A DNA stretch of 64,000 nt from Pseudoalteromonas sp. P1-25 (GTDB lineage: Bacteria > Pseudomonadota > Gammaproteobacteria > Enterobacterales > Alteromonadaceae), in contig NZ_LKDW01000021.1 of the NCBI RefSeq assembly GCF_001401805.1, positions 1-64,000 of the forward strand, in the 5' to 3' direction. Positions 43,310 through 53,198 of this stretch are shown piece by piece (within the stretch, counting starts at the first letter, position 1; the number at the start of each line of letters is the position of its first letter). The position numbers were made by a program, and so were the translations under genes. The notes beneath the pieces are model-generated. The model had not been told where the DNA came from and made no database searches. It saw only the letters and a program-made list of their open reading frames with translations.

Positions 43310-44836
43310 TTATTCCTTTATTTTGTGGTGAGGACTGAGCTCTGTTATTAATTTAATGCTCGAGACCATTTGATCTAATTGAAAATGGGGTTGTAATTGT
43401 AAAACAGAAAAAAAATGACCTGGGTTTGCTTTGTTTTCACTTACTTTAATACGCGCATTACTCAGTGGGTATTTACTTCTGATTTGCTCTGATGCAGAGT
43501 CTGATGCGGTTGTATAATTGTTGATCCATGACTGTAGGTCACGTTCGCACGCATGGGCATTTATGTAAGAGCCCACTCTGTCCCGTGCTAATATTTTTAA
43601 ATAATGTGCAAAACGAGATACGCATAAAATGTACTGCAACATAGATGAAAGGCGCGCATTAATGTTAGCTGCACTAGATTCGTAATTTTTTGCTTTTTGG
43701 ACCGAGGCGTTGCTATAAAAAACAATATGCTCAGTATTGGTTACTGATGAGGCTGGAATAAAACCAAGTTCAGAAAACTGTTTTTCAAATTTGCTTGTCA
43801 CTAATAAATCAAGTGGTGGTTTTGCTTCTTTTTGGTATGTATCATTTGCAAAACTATCTTTGGCGAGGCCTGTAACTAGCCCTTTTGATACTTTTCCCGG
43901 CTCTATGCCTCTAATATGCCCAAACCAACCACTATCACAGTACGCTCTAACTATTGTTGATACAAACTGAAACGCAGCGTTACCCCATAGCATATCTGTT
44001 TCGGGGTTTTTAATTTGTTCTTTAAAATAAAAATCTTGATGGCGTTTACCATCGTTGCTGTAAGGTGCTCTTACTAAAACATGTGGCAACGTTAAACCAA
44101 CAAAGCGCGCCTCTTCCATCTCTCTAAAGCTTTGCCATTTTACATATTCAGGCTGTTCAAATTGATTAAATAAATCTGCATAATACCCAAGATCAGAAAA
44201 ACTATCTGCGCCAAAGAGATTAGGGGACGCTGAACATATAAAGGGAGAAAATGCGGCTGCTGCGGTACGCGAGATTTCTTTAATAGTATCAATGTCGTTA
44301 TAAATAGTGCCATTAGAAGGCATATTACTAATTTCGTAGTCGCCAATTACCACACCAAAAGGCTCACCACCGGCACTATCAAATTCACTTTGATAAAGTA
44401 ACTGAAAAAAGTAACTTTGGTCGAAATCTATTGCTTTACTGACATCCTTAGAGAGGGTTGCCCAATCACAGTTTAATACTTTTATTTTTACTTTATTTTC
44501 TTTGTCGTATTGTTCTGTTTGAAGGGTTAACCACCATAGATTACGCCAGCTAGCCTCTATCTTTTGAAAGCGCGCATCATGAATAATACTATTTAGTTGC
44601 TGAGAAATTAATTGATCGAGTTCAACAATAATTCGTTGTAAGTAAGGACCAAGCGATTCTTTGGTCCAAGAAATGGGAGAATCAGAAGAGCCTTCAAGCC
44701 ACAATAACAGTGCCTTATCTAAGTTTTTCTCGTTTAAAAACCTATCAAGCAAAGCATCATTATCGCTAATTCTAGACTGCGACTTTTGATGAAAAGCGTA
44801 GTCTTGATTTATAAATGAAAACTCTTCGTGATTCAT
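43310..44836 (-). CDS. Second TssC-like sheath protein (ImpD/TssC40 type)
   Basis: A 508-residue paralogue of TssC. Shared TssC features include [70 protein letters not shown] and ISARLSS-like INARLSSMLQYI. The N-terminal part is shorter and different. Rhizobial and Agrobacterium loci carry the same pair (ImpC/TssC41 and ImpD/TssC40) next to ImpE. It lies 36 bases after tssC and 2 bases before tagJ. Whether it enters the sheath, or caps or regulates it, is not known from sequence. Confidence 0.85.
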   Translation of the reverse strand: MNHEEFSFINQDYAFHQKSQSRISDNDALLDRFLNEKNLDKALLLWLEGSSDSPISWTKESLGPYLQRIIVELDQLISQQLNSIIHDARFQKIEASWRNLWWLTLQTEQYDKENKVKIKVLNCDWATLSKDVSKAIDFDQSYFFQLLYQSEFDSAGGEPFGVVIGDYEISNMPSNGTIYNDIDTIKEISRTAAAAFSPFICSASPNLFGADSFSDLGYYADLFNQFEQPEYVKWQSFREMEEARFVGLTLPHVLVRAPYSNDGKRHQDFYFKEQIKNPETDMLWGNAAFQFVSTIVRAYCDSGWFGHIRGIEPGKVSKGLVTGLAKDSFANDTYQKEAKPPLDLLVTSKFEKQFSELGFIPASSVTNTEHIVFYSNASVQKAKNYESSAANINARLSSMLQYILCVSRFAHYLKILARDRVGSYINAHACERDLQSWINNYTTASDSASEQIRSKYPLSNARIKVSENKANPGHFFSVLQLQPHFQLDQMVSSIKLITELSPHHKIKE

Positions 44837-44872
44837 TTTACTGCATTATCCTTAACGCTAAAGATTAGTTAA

Positions 44873-46363
44873 TTAACCAATCTCTGGAATTTTAGCTACA
44901 AGACGTAATGAAGAAGTAAGCTCTTCCATTTGTAGCCAAGGTCTTAACCATGCCACTGCGTTATAAGCACCTGGCTGACCTGGTATTTCTTTAACTGATA
45001 CTTTCGCATCGGCTAACGGGTAGCGTGCTCTGATATCTTGACCACCGCCCTCTGTTGCATTTACATACGATAGAATCCAACGGTTTAGCCATGATTCAAC
45101 ATCTTCTGCTTCCATAAAGCTACCAATTTTATCGCGCGCCATAACTTTTAAGTAATGTGCAAAACGAGATGTAGCCATTAAATAGGGTAAGCGTGCTGAA
45201 ATAGCAGCATTAGCCGTCGCGTCAGGCGTTGAATATACTTGCGGTTTTTGACAGCTTTGGCCACCAAAGAAAACGGCATAATCAGTATTTTTGTAGTGAC
45301 ATAAAGGTAAGAAACCCAGTTTACTAAGCTCTGCTTCACGACGGTCTGTTATACCAATTTCCGTTGGGCATTTAAGATCCGGATCGCCATCATCACTTGT
45401 GAAAATATGGGTTGGTAAACCTTCAACTTTGCCGCCGCCTTCAGCACCACGTATTGCAGTACAAAAGCCGTATTGTGAAAACGCTTTGGTCATATTAGTA
45501 GCCATTGCGTAAGCAGCATTACTCCAGCAGTAGTCGCTATTATCAGTACTTACTGAACGGCCTGCTTTTGGTTCAACTTCAAACTCTTCAAAGTTAAACT
45601 CTTCTACAGGTTTAGAAGCAGCACCGTAAGGTAAGCGTGATAAGAAACGAGGCATAGTTAGCGATACAAAACGCGAATCATCGCTGTCTCTGAACGAGCG
45701 CCATTTTGTGTACTCTAATGATTCAAACACTTTTTCTAGATCACGAGGCTTAGTCAATTCTTCCCAGTTATCAAAGCCAAATAAAGACGGAGAAGAAGCT
45801 GCAATAAATGGACAGAAGCCAGCCGCTGCCACATTCGACATTAAGCTTAACGTTTCAACATCTTCTGGGTGGTTAGTAAATTCAAAGTCACCCACAATGG
45901 TGCCATAAGGTTCGCCACCTGGTGTACCAAATTCAGACTCGTAAATCTTTTTAAATGTTTGGCTTTGATCAAATTCAACAGCTTTGCTTAAATCTTTATG
46001 TAGTTCTTTTTTCTTCATGTTTAAAACACGAATTTTAAGCGTTGAGCTTGTTTCAGAGTTCATTACAAGGTGGTGTAACCCACGCCAAGAACCTTCTAAC
46101 TTTTGAAACTCGTCGCTGTGCATAACAACACTAAGCTGCTTTGATATTTTCTGATCGATTAATTGAATTGCTTCATTAAACGTCACAGTCATGTTTTTAT
46201 TCCATTGAACTGTGCCTTTTAATGCCTCTTCAGTTAACGTTTTAAGTAGCTCTTCTGCACGACTTGCATCAGTTTGCTTAGTGGCGCCAATTGCTTGCTC
46301 TAGTAACGATGAGCTTGCCTCAGCTGTTGACTCTAATTCAGTACTTAGTTGCTCTGCACTCAT
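44873..46363 (-). CDS. tssC: T6SS contractile sheath large subunit TssC
   Basis: A 496-residue main sheath subunit that polymerises with TssB around the Hcp tube. Diagnostic segments are [105 protein letters not shown] and [19 protein letters not shown]. The N-terminal tail (about 1-55) is where TssB attaches. It overlaps tssB by 4 bases. Confidence 0.97.
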   Translation of the reverse strand: MSAEQLSTELESTAEASSSLLEQAIGATKQTDASRAEELLKTLTEEALKGTVQWNKNMTVTFNEAIQLIDQKISKQLSVVMHSDEFQKLEGSWRGLHHLVMNSETSSTLKIRVLNMKKKELHKDLSKAVEFDQSQTFKKIYESEFGTPGGEPYGTIVGDFEFTNHPEDVETLSLMSNVAAAGFCPFIAASSPSLFGFDNWEELTKPRDLEKVFESLEYTKWRSFRDSDDSRFVSLTMPRFLSRLPYGAASKPVEEFNFEEFEVEPKAGRSVSTDNSDYCWSNAAYAMATNMTKAFSQYGFCTAIRGAEGGGKVEGLPTHIFTSDDGDPDLKCPTEIGITDRREAELSKLGFLPLCHYKNTDYAVFFGGQSCQKPQVYSTPDATANAAISARLPYLMATSRFAHYLKVMARDKIGSFMEAEDVESWLNRWILSYVNATEGGGQDIRARYPLADAKVSVKEIPGQPGAYNAVAWLRPWLQMEELTSSLRLVAKIPEIG

Positions 46364-46863
46364 TTTTCAGTCTCCTCTAGCTTAAGTTCCTTAGCAATAG
46401 AATCAAGGCTTGAAGTATTACTTAATACTTCTTCTAAAACATTTTCTAGCTCTTCTGAGCGGTCAATCTTGGTCATTAGATCGCGTAATTTATTACGTGT
46501 TTCCATTAGCTTACGCAATGGTTCAACCTGATTAACAACCGCAGCTGGCTCAAAGTCATCGATTGATTTAAAGCTAAGGTTAACCTCAAATTGAGAGTCA
46601 TCATCACTCAGTGTATTTTCTACAACGAGTTTTAACGAAGGGCTCATGCGTTTTAAAACATCATTAAAGTTTTCACGATCAATTTGAATAAAGCGTCTAT
46701 CTTTTAACGGCTTTAGTGCTTCAGTGTTATCACCTGAAAAATCACCCATTACACCAACAACAAATGGTAATTCTTTTTTTACCGCAGTTCCTTCAGTTTC
46801 AACATCATAAGTGATGTGAACGCGAGGCTTACGTACTCGTTTTAATTTATCATGGATACTCAT
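46360..46863 (-). CDS. tssB: T6SS contractile sheath small subunit TssB
   Basis: A 167-residue sheath subunit. It has the typical start ([25 protein letters not shown]), then [13 protein letters not shown] and [22 protein letters not shown]. The C-terminal helix ([23 protein letters not shown]) is the part that is exposed on contraction and recognised by ClpV. It is coupled to tssC by a 4-base overlap. Confidence 0.96.
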   Translation of the reverse strand: MSIHDKLKRVRKPRVHITYDVETEGTAVKKELPFVVGVMGDFSGDNTEALKPLKDRRFIQIDRENFNDVLKRMSPSLKLVVENTLSDDDSQFEVNLSFKSIDDFEPAAVVNQVEPLRKLMETRNKLRDLMTKIDRSEELENVLEEVLSNTSSLDSIAKELKLEETEK

Positions 46864-46879
46864 AGAGAACTCCTTTTAC

Positions 46880-47992
46880 TTATGTTTCAGTTTCGCTGAT
46901 CTTAATGCCAGACAACTTAAAGTACCCGGTCCTAGCATCACTATCTGTTATTAATTCATTTAATAATTCAGGCAGCGATAATTCGCTCCATCGAATCACT
47001 TGTTCTATCGTGTATGACATTGGAGAATGCGGCTCGGTTTTTCTAAAAAACGCCGCTATTTCTTTAAGCTTATTTATTGCATTCTCACGTGAATCAATTG
47101 CTTGGCTAATGGCCTTTTTAGGCGCCTCAACTGCATTTTGCTCTTCATCGTTTTGAGTGAGTTGCTCTTGCGTTTGCTCTGATATTAACGCCTGTTCTGC
47201 TGCAACAAGTTTGTCTGCAGCAATATGATTAACGGCCGCCAAACTTACCTCAAGCGCTTGTTTAATATTTGAGGTAGGTTGCGGCTGCCCCGTCACTTTA
47301 TCCATCACATCGCTAAGCTGGGCAAACTCAGTAATCGCCTCTTCAATATCTTGTTTTAACGTTACAAAAAATTCTGTACTTGTCTCTGCAGCACTTTTTT
47401 CGATTAATTCAAAATCGACCGCGCCCTGTGCTAGCTTTTTCTCTCTTTTCTCATCATTTAGCCTCGAAATATCATAACCTTGCTGATACTCCCAAAATGT
47501 AAAAGGGTCTAAGCTAACACTGTCAGTTAAAAGTATGCTCTTAATGGGGATAATCAGAGTCCCCTCACCTGCGGAACCATTTAATCCGCCAAGCGCTGAT
47601 ACTTTGTCCGAAATTTCATCGTCTGCATCAAGGGAGGGATATAGCGCGTCGAAATAATTATCTAATAAGTGGCTGGCCACTTTAAAGCCAAAAGCAAGTC
47701 CTTTAAAACCATGAATTCGACAAAGAGCTTCAATAAACCACGCTAAATACTCAATATCTTTGCTTTCTGTTTTTAGCGCGTTGCTGCATTGTTCTAGTAA
47801 GGGTAACCAGTCGCGAGCAAGTGATGAAATACCCTCCTCGTCTACTAGCGCGTTTCTTTCTGCGGCACGAAGTTGGTTTCTTAAATCTTTTAAGGCGTAA
47901 TAAGTCGACGTAGGAGAAACATCCGAGCGCGGGTCTAAGCCTGCGATTTCAGTTTCAGAAATAGGGGAAATATACTCTTCAAATACAAACAT
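46880..47992 (-). CDS. tssA: T6SS assembly protein TssA (ImpA-N domain)
   Basis: A 370-residue protein that primes tube and sheath assembly. The conserved ImpA-N domain is at about 5-130 (EEYISPISETEIAGLDPRSDVSPTSTYYALKDLRNQLRAAER, LEQCSNALKTESKDIEYLAWFIEALCRIHGF). The C-terminal PHSPMSYTIEQVIRWSELSLPELLNELI is the short TssA C-terminal segment. A 186-base gap before it, unlike the tight spacing after it, suggests a promoter of its own. Confidence 0.92.
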   Translation of the reverse strand: MFVFEEYISPISETEIAGLDPRSDVSPTSTYYALKDLRNQLRAAERNALVDEEGISSLARDWLPLLEQCSNALKTESKDIEYLAWFIEALCRIHGFKGLAFGFKVASHLLDNYFDALYPSLDADDEISDKVSALGGLNGSAGEGTLIIPIKSILLTDSVSLDPFTFWEYQQGYDISRLNDEKREKKLAQGAVDFELIEKSAAETSTEFFVTLKQDIEEAITEFAQLSDVMDKVTGQPQPTSNIKQALEVSLAAVNHIAADKLVAAEQALISEQTQEQLTQNDEEQNAVEAPKKAISQAIDSRENAINKLKEIAAFFRKTEPHSPMSYTIEQVIRWSELSLPELLNELITDSDARTGYFKLSGIKISETET

Positions 47993-48178
47993 TCCGTCGT
48001 CCTAATAATTATCCATAAAACTCCAATAAAGCGGAGCGGATTTCATATTACATTCTTTATATTAAAATACAAGCCCAGTTACAATTGCGTTCAAATCATA
48101 AGAATTGCAATTATATAAACAATGAACCTGCATTATAAATTAATTAACACCTAAATTTATATCATTATTAAAAAATTA

Positions 48179-48976
48179 TTATTTAGTAAAAAGTGGAATT
48201 GTAGCTTCATCTTGAATTTTGTATGTTTCCGATTTGCTACTAAAATTTTCATGACCGTATTTTATTATAATACAGGTAACATTATCACGTGCACCTCTTA
48301 CTAAAGAAGAATGCATAAGCGCCATACCTGAATCTATAATACTATTAGGTTCTAATGACAAACATATTTCTTCATCAGACAATTCACCTGTTAACCCATC
48401 TGAACAAAGTAAGAAAATATCATTAGTATTTACTTCACCTTGTACTACATCTACTTTAACTTCGTCTGTAACGCCCACAGCGCGTGTAATCACATTCGAA
48501 AGCGGGTGCGTTTTTGCTTCCTCAACTGAAATTACGCCTTCATCGATAAGATCGTTCACTTGGCTATGGTCCCGCGATATTTGCTGTAATTGACCATTTC
48601 GTAGCATGTATGCTCTGCTGTCGCCTACCCATAAAACGTAATATTGATTATCTTTTATAAATAAAGCAGTTACTGTACTGCCCGCTGTTTTGCTTCCTAA
48701 GTACTGAGCACTGTATTCATTTAATTGACGATTTGCATCTTCAATAGCTGAAACAATATGCGAAACGCTAAGCGTAGCTAATGTCTTTTCTTCTACTTTT
48801 GCTCTAATCACGTCTACAACAAGCTGGCTTGCAACTTCACCCGCTTCATGTCCGCCCATTCCATCGGCTACTACCCATAAGTTATGGCTGTTAATTTCGA
48901 CATGGGAGTCTTCATTTAATTGCCTAACAGCACCGCGATGAGTTATTGCGTAACTTGTACTTAAATTGCTAATCAC
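48179..48976 (-). CDS. PP2C-family serine/threonine phosphatase of the T6SS (PppA-like)
   Basis: A 265-residue metal-dependent phosphatase. Motifs include DSHVEINSHNLWVVADGMGGHEAGE (metal-binding Asp), GSTVTALFI, VLWVGDSRAYM, LLCSDGLTG and RDNVTCIII, which cover the usual PP2C set. In P. aeruginosa HSI-I the homologue PppA removes the phosphate from Fha1 and so resets the T6SS. It overlaps tagF by 8 bases and starts with GTG. Its partner kinase lies divergently after tagH. Confidence 0.92.
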   Translation of the reverse strand: MISNLSTSYAITHRGAVRQLNEDSHVEINSHNLWVVADGMGGHEAGEVASQLVVDVIRAKVEEKTLATLSVSHIVSAIEDANRQLNEYSAQYLGSKTAGSTVTALFIKDNQYYVLWVGDSRAYMLRNGQLQQISRDHSQVNDLIDEGVISVEEAKTHPLSNVITRAVGVTDEVKVDVVQGEVNTNDIFLLCSDGLTGELSDEEICLSLEPNSIIDSGMALMHSSLVRGARDNVTCIIIKYGHENFSSKSETYKIQDEATIPLFTK

Positions 48977-49697
48977 TATTCTTTACCTGTGTGTAATTCC
49001 ATTCCCAATGCTTCCATCGGCCATCTAACATAGCTGCAACTTGGTTAACAGGCGGTAGTCCTGAAGTAACGAGCATCATAGGCTTTATATTGCATGAACC
49101 GTGAGTCCACCAAACACTATAGTCACCATGCTTTTTATATAAAAGTGCATGAAGGGCGTCTTTTAAAACATTACTTGATAGCTCATCACCTGAGAACTCA
49201 AATGCTTCACCCTCTTTATTTTTGTCACTAGAGAGAGAAATACTAAGCTGCTTTTTAGGCTCTGAAAGCGTTCTTATCGATTTAGCAACCTCTTTTCTCC
49301 ACATGAAAAGGTCAACAGAGCTATCTAGCACTTTAAGTACAGTGTCTTCATACTCTAAGGAGAAGACGCCCGAATTTAATACTTCTATTGGCGCAACTTC
49401 TAATGTACTGGCTACCGTAAATGGATAATGACGCCCTACTGCATCCATGCTCGGTAACAGAGTTCCCATTACACCTTTATCACCGACAATATTTGGCGAT
49501 AATGCAAAATGCCATACAGGGCCTGTTAGGTAGTTATCTTGCCAATTGTCACCCAACTGTTCTTTGCTTACAGCAATAGCTGCTTGCAGCCATTGCTCCC
49601 AGTGCTCTGAAAATTCTTTCGAAACGCTGTCTTGAACAAAGTCCCCTAAGCTAGGGACTTTGCCAAGGTAGCCTATATTTATAATCGGGTCGGACAT
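48969..49697 (-). CDS. tagF: T6SS regulator TagF
   Basis: A 242-residue protein of the TagF (DUF2094) family. The N-terminal pattern GYLGKVPSLGDFVQDSVSKEFSEHWEQWLQ and SGPVWHFALSPNIVGD-like LTGPVWHFALSPN are diagnostic. In Pseudomonas TagF represses assembly post-translationally by acting on Fha. It overlaps tssM by 19 bases and the phosphatase gene by 8; in Agrobacterium the two proteins are even fused. Confidence 0.92.
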   Translation of the reverse strand: MSDPIINIGYLGKVPSLGDFVQDSVSKEFSEHWEQWLQAAIAVSKEQLGDNWQDNYLTGPVWHFALSPNIVGDKGVMGTLLPSMDAVGRHYPFTVASTLEVAPIEVLNSGVFSLEYEDTVLKVLDSSVDLFMWRKEVAKSIRTLSEPKKQLSISLSSDKNKEGEAFEFSGDELSSNVLKDALHALLYKKHGDYSVWWTHGSCNIKPMMLVTSGLPPVNQVAAMLDGRWKHWEWNYTQVKNSD

Positions 49698-52600
49698 GAA
49701 AACTTCTCTACACTTTTATTCCAAAATGGATGTCTAATTGATTTTGGCAATAGCTCAACTTTTGCGTTGTTACCCATGAGAGAAAAATGTAACTCTAAAT
49801 CCTCACGTGTTTTTGCTCTTTTAGCGCTCAACTCATCCAACATGCGATAAAGCGACCATTCACCTTGGTAAGTCGTATTTACAGAGCGCCCTCCATTAGG
49901 CGGCGTGAATACAACTCGCGTTTTACTTTGTCCACTTGCGCCTGGCCAAACAAAGTTTGTAACTCTTAAGGGGCCATGGCGGTAAATCATTGATTGACCA
50001 TCAATTTCAATCATTAAGCTCGATGTAGTTTTATCCAACGATAGCGGACGTAAGCCAAACTCAATTCTAGGAGTTGCACTTCCACCATCGAAGAACACAG
50101 TTTGAATTTGATGGGCTAGTTCAAACATGGCTAGAGTATCAGCGCTTATGCCAATGTCTTTTTCAAACTTCCACGGACTCGAACTCATATCCACACTAGG
50201 CGCTACATAGTTAGTGAAGAAGCTATCAATGGTGCCATCTGGTCCAAAGAAACGTGTAAAGTCTTTCATATTCACTTCTTTTTGTGCATAAGGAGAGAAT
50301 GGGTATCGGCCCACAATAGCTGCGTTGTACTCGCGTAAAACCTGGCTTTTCCAAATCTCATTTAAGTGTCTGTTAGCGCTATTTTTAGTGATATTACTGG
50401 TATCTCTGCTTATATCTAATAACCAACTATTAAATGGGTAAGGTAGATCACGGCTTTGAAACTCAAGTTGGCGAATGAAACTTGGTTTACTTTTTCCACT
50501 GATTTGATCTTTTATCGATGACTTTAACTGATCGCCTCTATCTAGCTTAGTTAGATATACATTAAGTTCTCTGAGATTTTTCTGAATGTTATCTAATTGC
50601 TGAGTATCAATATTTATAACATCTTCAAACGCTTCCTCAACCTGATAACCAGGCAGCTTGATATCAAACTTAGGGGCTTCGTCAGGTAAAAAACGTTTAA
50701 TTCTATTGGCTTTAGTTTGCATTGCAATTTCAGCAGCATTAGCGGCAACTTTACCCGCTGCTTTTTGGTTCTCTGACACCGGCAGTTTGGTTAATTGCAC
50801 ATTTTTTTGCACAGCCATAATAATGTTTTTAATCGGTGCTTCTGAACCTGCTAGTACATCTGTAATATTGACACCCTCAGCAGGTGAGCTGTACTGATTT
50901 AGGCTTAGATCGTCGATAAATGACTGCCAAAAGAAGATATAATCTTGAAAATAACGTTGCTCTAATTTCTTTTCAATTTCTTCTTTAGAAATATCATAAG
51001 TGCCCGATGCCTCCTCGCCATATACCCAGCTGCTTGCCATCAAATTGCCAAGCATTTTACTTTTCTCAACATTAAAAATGCCGTGAAAACCGTTAAAGGT
51101 ATATAAACCAGGAATACTTCGAGTCAGCTCGCCATTGTTTCTGAACGTGAATTTTTGCGCACTTTCAAAACTAATAATGTCTGTTAACCTAAACGGCGGA
51201 ATGCTGCTATCAAGAAAATCAGCTTGTAGGCGTTGGTATGCTCTTTCGGCTATTGGTAACTTAGTTAACTCAGCTCTAGCTATACGCACTGCTTGATTAT
51301 CTATTTTTGTTTGACTAACACCAAGCTCTAATAAGGCAGCAATGTGGTTCATCAACTGGCCACGAGTCAGCGCATTTTTATCACCTGGTAGGTTTCTTTC
51401 AAGGTATGCATTAAACCAAGCCGAAATATCTTCACTTTCAAAGTACTCAGGTTGGAATAGCATTAAATAGCACTTTAGCGTCTCGTATAAATAGCTAAGG
51501 TGCTCTGGATGCGCTTCCATTTCTTTAATTAACGTATTGGCTATATAAGGTTCTAAATACGTTTGTAGAGACCTGTTATAGGCTTGTGTAGATGACTGTT
51601 TAATTTCATTAAGCTTATTAAAACCTATCGACTGAGATTCATCGGCATCAACTAACGCAGGATTGTTAGCTGGTAAATTTCTTAGCGCATTGAGCCTGTC
51701 GTTTAATACTAATAAGTTACTTCTATCAAACGAGGCTCCATCTAGCTCCTGATAAGTTTCAATGGCTTCATCTGTAGCAGCCATTAAATTATTATTCCAT
51801 GCAAAGCTAAAGTACCACGAAATAGAAAAACCAATTACCGCAATACTAGCTAAAGAAATACTACCTACTCTCAGCCATTTGTTCTGCTTATCGTGATGTT
51901 TGTTAGTACTTGCTAGGTTTTGCTCAGGGAAAATCACACCTTCTAAAACGTTTTTAATAAAGAAGCTTTTCGATTGATTTATATAGCTAGAATCTGCTGA
52001 GTTTACATCATTTAAAAAGCTAGCTGGCTTCCCTTCTTGAGTGGCACTGGTCAAATACACGCCCCTAAACATAGGGAGTTCTTCATAGGCGTTAGGGGTA
52101 AAAATTTCTTTTAAAAACGCATCGCCTACACCTTGCAGCACACGAAGTTGTCTCGGAAATTCAAAAATTTTGGCTCGTATTTCTTCATTACGCTCGTTAA
52201 TCAACCTACGATTAAGCATTTCTGTCAGTTTTGAAATTAACGCGTGAAACTCTTTATTAAACGCTTCAACTTGAGTGTCTTTATCTAGGTCTAACTCAAA
52301 AGTAACCCCCCAAACTTGCTCGCATTCCTCTTCTGTAAGCTCGCCAAAAAACTCTCTAAAACCTTCAATTAAATCAACTTTAGAAAGAATGACGTACACC
52401 GGAAAAGTCATACCCAACTGATTTTGTAATTCTTGTAAGCGCTGTTTAATTGCGCGGGCATGCAGATTACGCTCTGTTTTAGTTTGACTCATGAGCTCAG
52501 AAATACCCATGCTGATCATTACACCATTAATGGGGCGTAGCGGGCGGTACTTGCGTAAAAGCCCTAAAAAGCCTTCCCAGGCGCGCGAGTCATGCTTTGC

Positions 52601-53188
52601 GTGGCTACTTTGTGTTGTGTATCGTCCTGCGGTATCAATAAGTACGGCTTTATTAGTGAACCACCAATCACAGTTTCGTGTACCACCTACACCGTGCACT
52701 AAATCAACACCTAACTTATCTTTTAACGGATAGTCTAAGCCTGAGTTATTAATAACCGTTGTTTTACCGGCCCCAGGCGGGCCAATCATAATATACCAAG
52801 GTAATTGATATATATTTTTACCCTTAAATAGCTTTACATCTTTAAGTAAGTTGATGGCCTCATTCATGCGGTTTTTTAACGTGGTGATCTCTTCATTCAC
52901 CTCGTTACTGTTCGACTCATCGCTTTCGATTAGCTCATCGGCCATTTTCTCATCGCGTTTGCTTTGTTGCGTTAAGCTATAAATTTTGGTGATAGCAAAC
53001 ACTAAAATAACAAACAAAATTGTTAACAGCCGTGCCGCTACACTCTCTAAAGGAATAAAGTCAGCAACCGCAATAAGCGGGCCGCCAAACCAAATTAATA
53101 AAGATAACGCCAAAAAGCCGATAATTAACATGGCTGTTTTAGAAGTGAGTACGTAAGTAATTTTTTTTATTTTGTGTGAAAAACTCAT
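49679..53188 (-). CDS. tssM: T6SS membrane-complex protein TssM (IcmF-like)
   Basis: About 1169 residues. There are two N-terminal membrane segments (LTSKTAMLIIGFLALSLLIWFG and LLTILFVILVFAITKIY), a cytoplasmic NTPase-like domain with Walker A GPPGAGKTT (about 136) and the segment AVLIDTAGRYTTQ, a third membrane helix (about 435-455) and a large periplasmic domain. Together with TssJ and TssL it forms the trans-envelope channel. The start at 53188 (MSFSHKIKK, GAGG 6 bases upstream) is preferred over 53221, as it clears the tssL stop. The Walker A is intact here, which is not the case in all TssM proteins. Confidence 0.95.
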   Translation of the reverse strand: MSFSHKIKKITYVLTSKTAMLIIGFLALSLLIWFGGPLIAVADFIPLESVAARLLTILFVILVFAITKIYSLTQQSKRDEKMADELIESDESNSNEVNEEITTLKNRMNEAINLLKDVKLFKGKNIYQLPWYIMIGPPGAGKTTVINNSGLDYPLKDKLGVDLVHGVGGTRNCDWWFTNKAVLIDTAGRYTTQSSHAKHDSRAWEGFLGLLRKYRPLRPINGVMISMGISELMSQTKTERNLHARAIKQRLQELQNQLGMTFPVYVILSKVDLIEGFREFFGELTEEECEQVWGVTFELDLDKDTQVEAFNKEFHALISKLTEMLNRRLINERNEEIRAKIFEFPRQLRVLQGVGDAFLKEIFTPNAYEELPMFRGVYLTSATQEGKPASFLNDVNSADSSYINQSKSFFIKNVLEGVIFPEQNLASTNKHHDKQNKWLRVGSISLASIAVIGFSISWYFSFAWNNNLMAATDEAIETYQELDGASFDRSNLLVLNDRLNALRNLPANNPALVDADESQSIGFNKLNEIKQSSTQAYNRSLQTYLEPYIANTLIKEMEAHPEHLSYLYETLKCYLMLFQPEYFESEDISAWFNAYLERNLPGDKNALTRGQLMNHIAALLELGVSQTKIDNQAVRIARAELTKLPIAERAYQRLQADFLDSSIPPFRLTDIISFESAQKFTFRNNGELTRSIPGLYTFNGFHGIFNVEKSKMLGNLMASSWVYGEEASGTYDISKEEIEKKLEQRYFQDYIFFWQSFIDDLSLNQYSSPAEGVNITDVLAGSEAPIKNIIMAVQKNVQLTKLPVSENQKAAGKVAANAAEIAMQTKANRIKRFLPDEAPKFDIKLPGYQVEEAFEDVINIDTQQLDNIQKNLRELNVYLTKLDRGDQLKSSIKDQISGKSKPSFIRQLEFQSRDLPYPFNSWLLDISRDTSNITKNSANRHLNEIWKSQVLREYNAAIVGRYPFSPYAQKEVNMKDFTRFFGPDGTIDSFFTNYVAPSVDMSSSPWKFEKDIGISADTLAMFELAHQIQTVFFDGGSATPRIEFGLRPLSLDKTTSSLMIEIDGQSMIYRHGPLRVTNFVWPGASGQSKTRVVFTPPNGGRSVNTTYQGEWSLYRMLDELSAKRAKTREDLELHFSLMGNNAKVELLPKSIRHPFWNKSVEKFSCPTRL

Positions 53189-53198
53189 GTCAGCCTCA

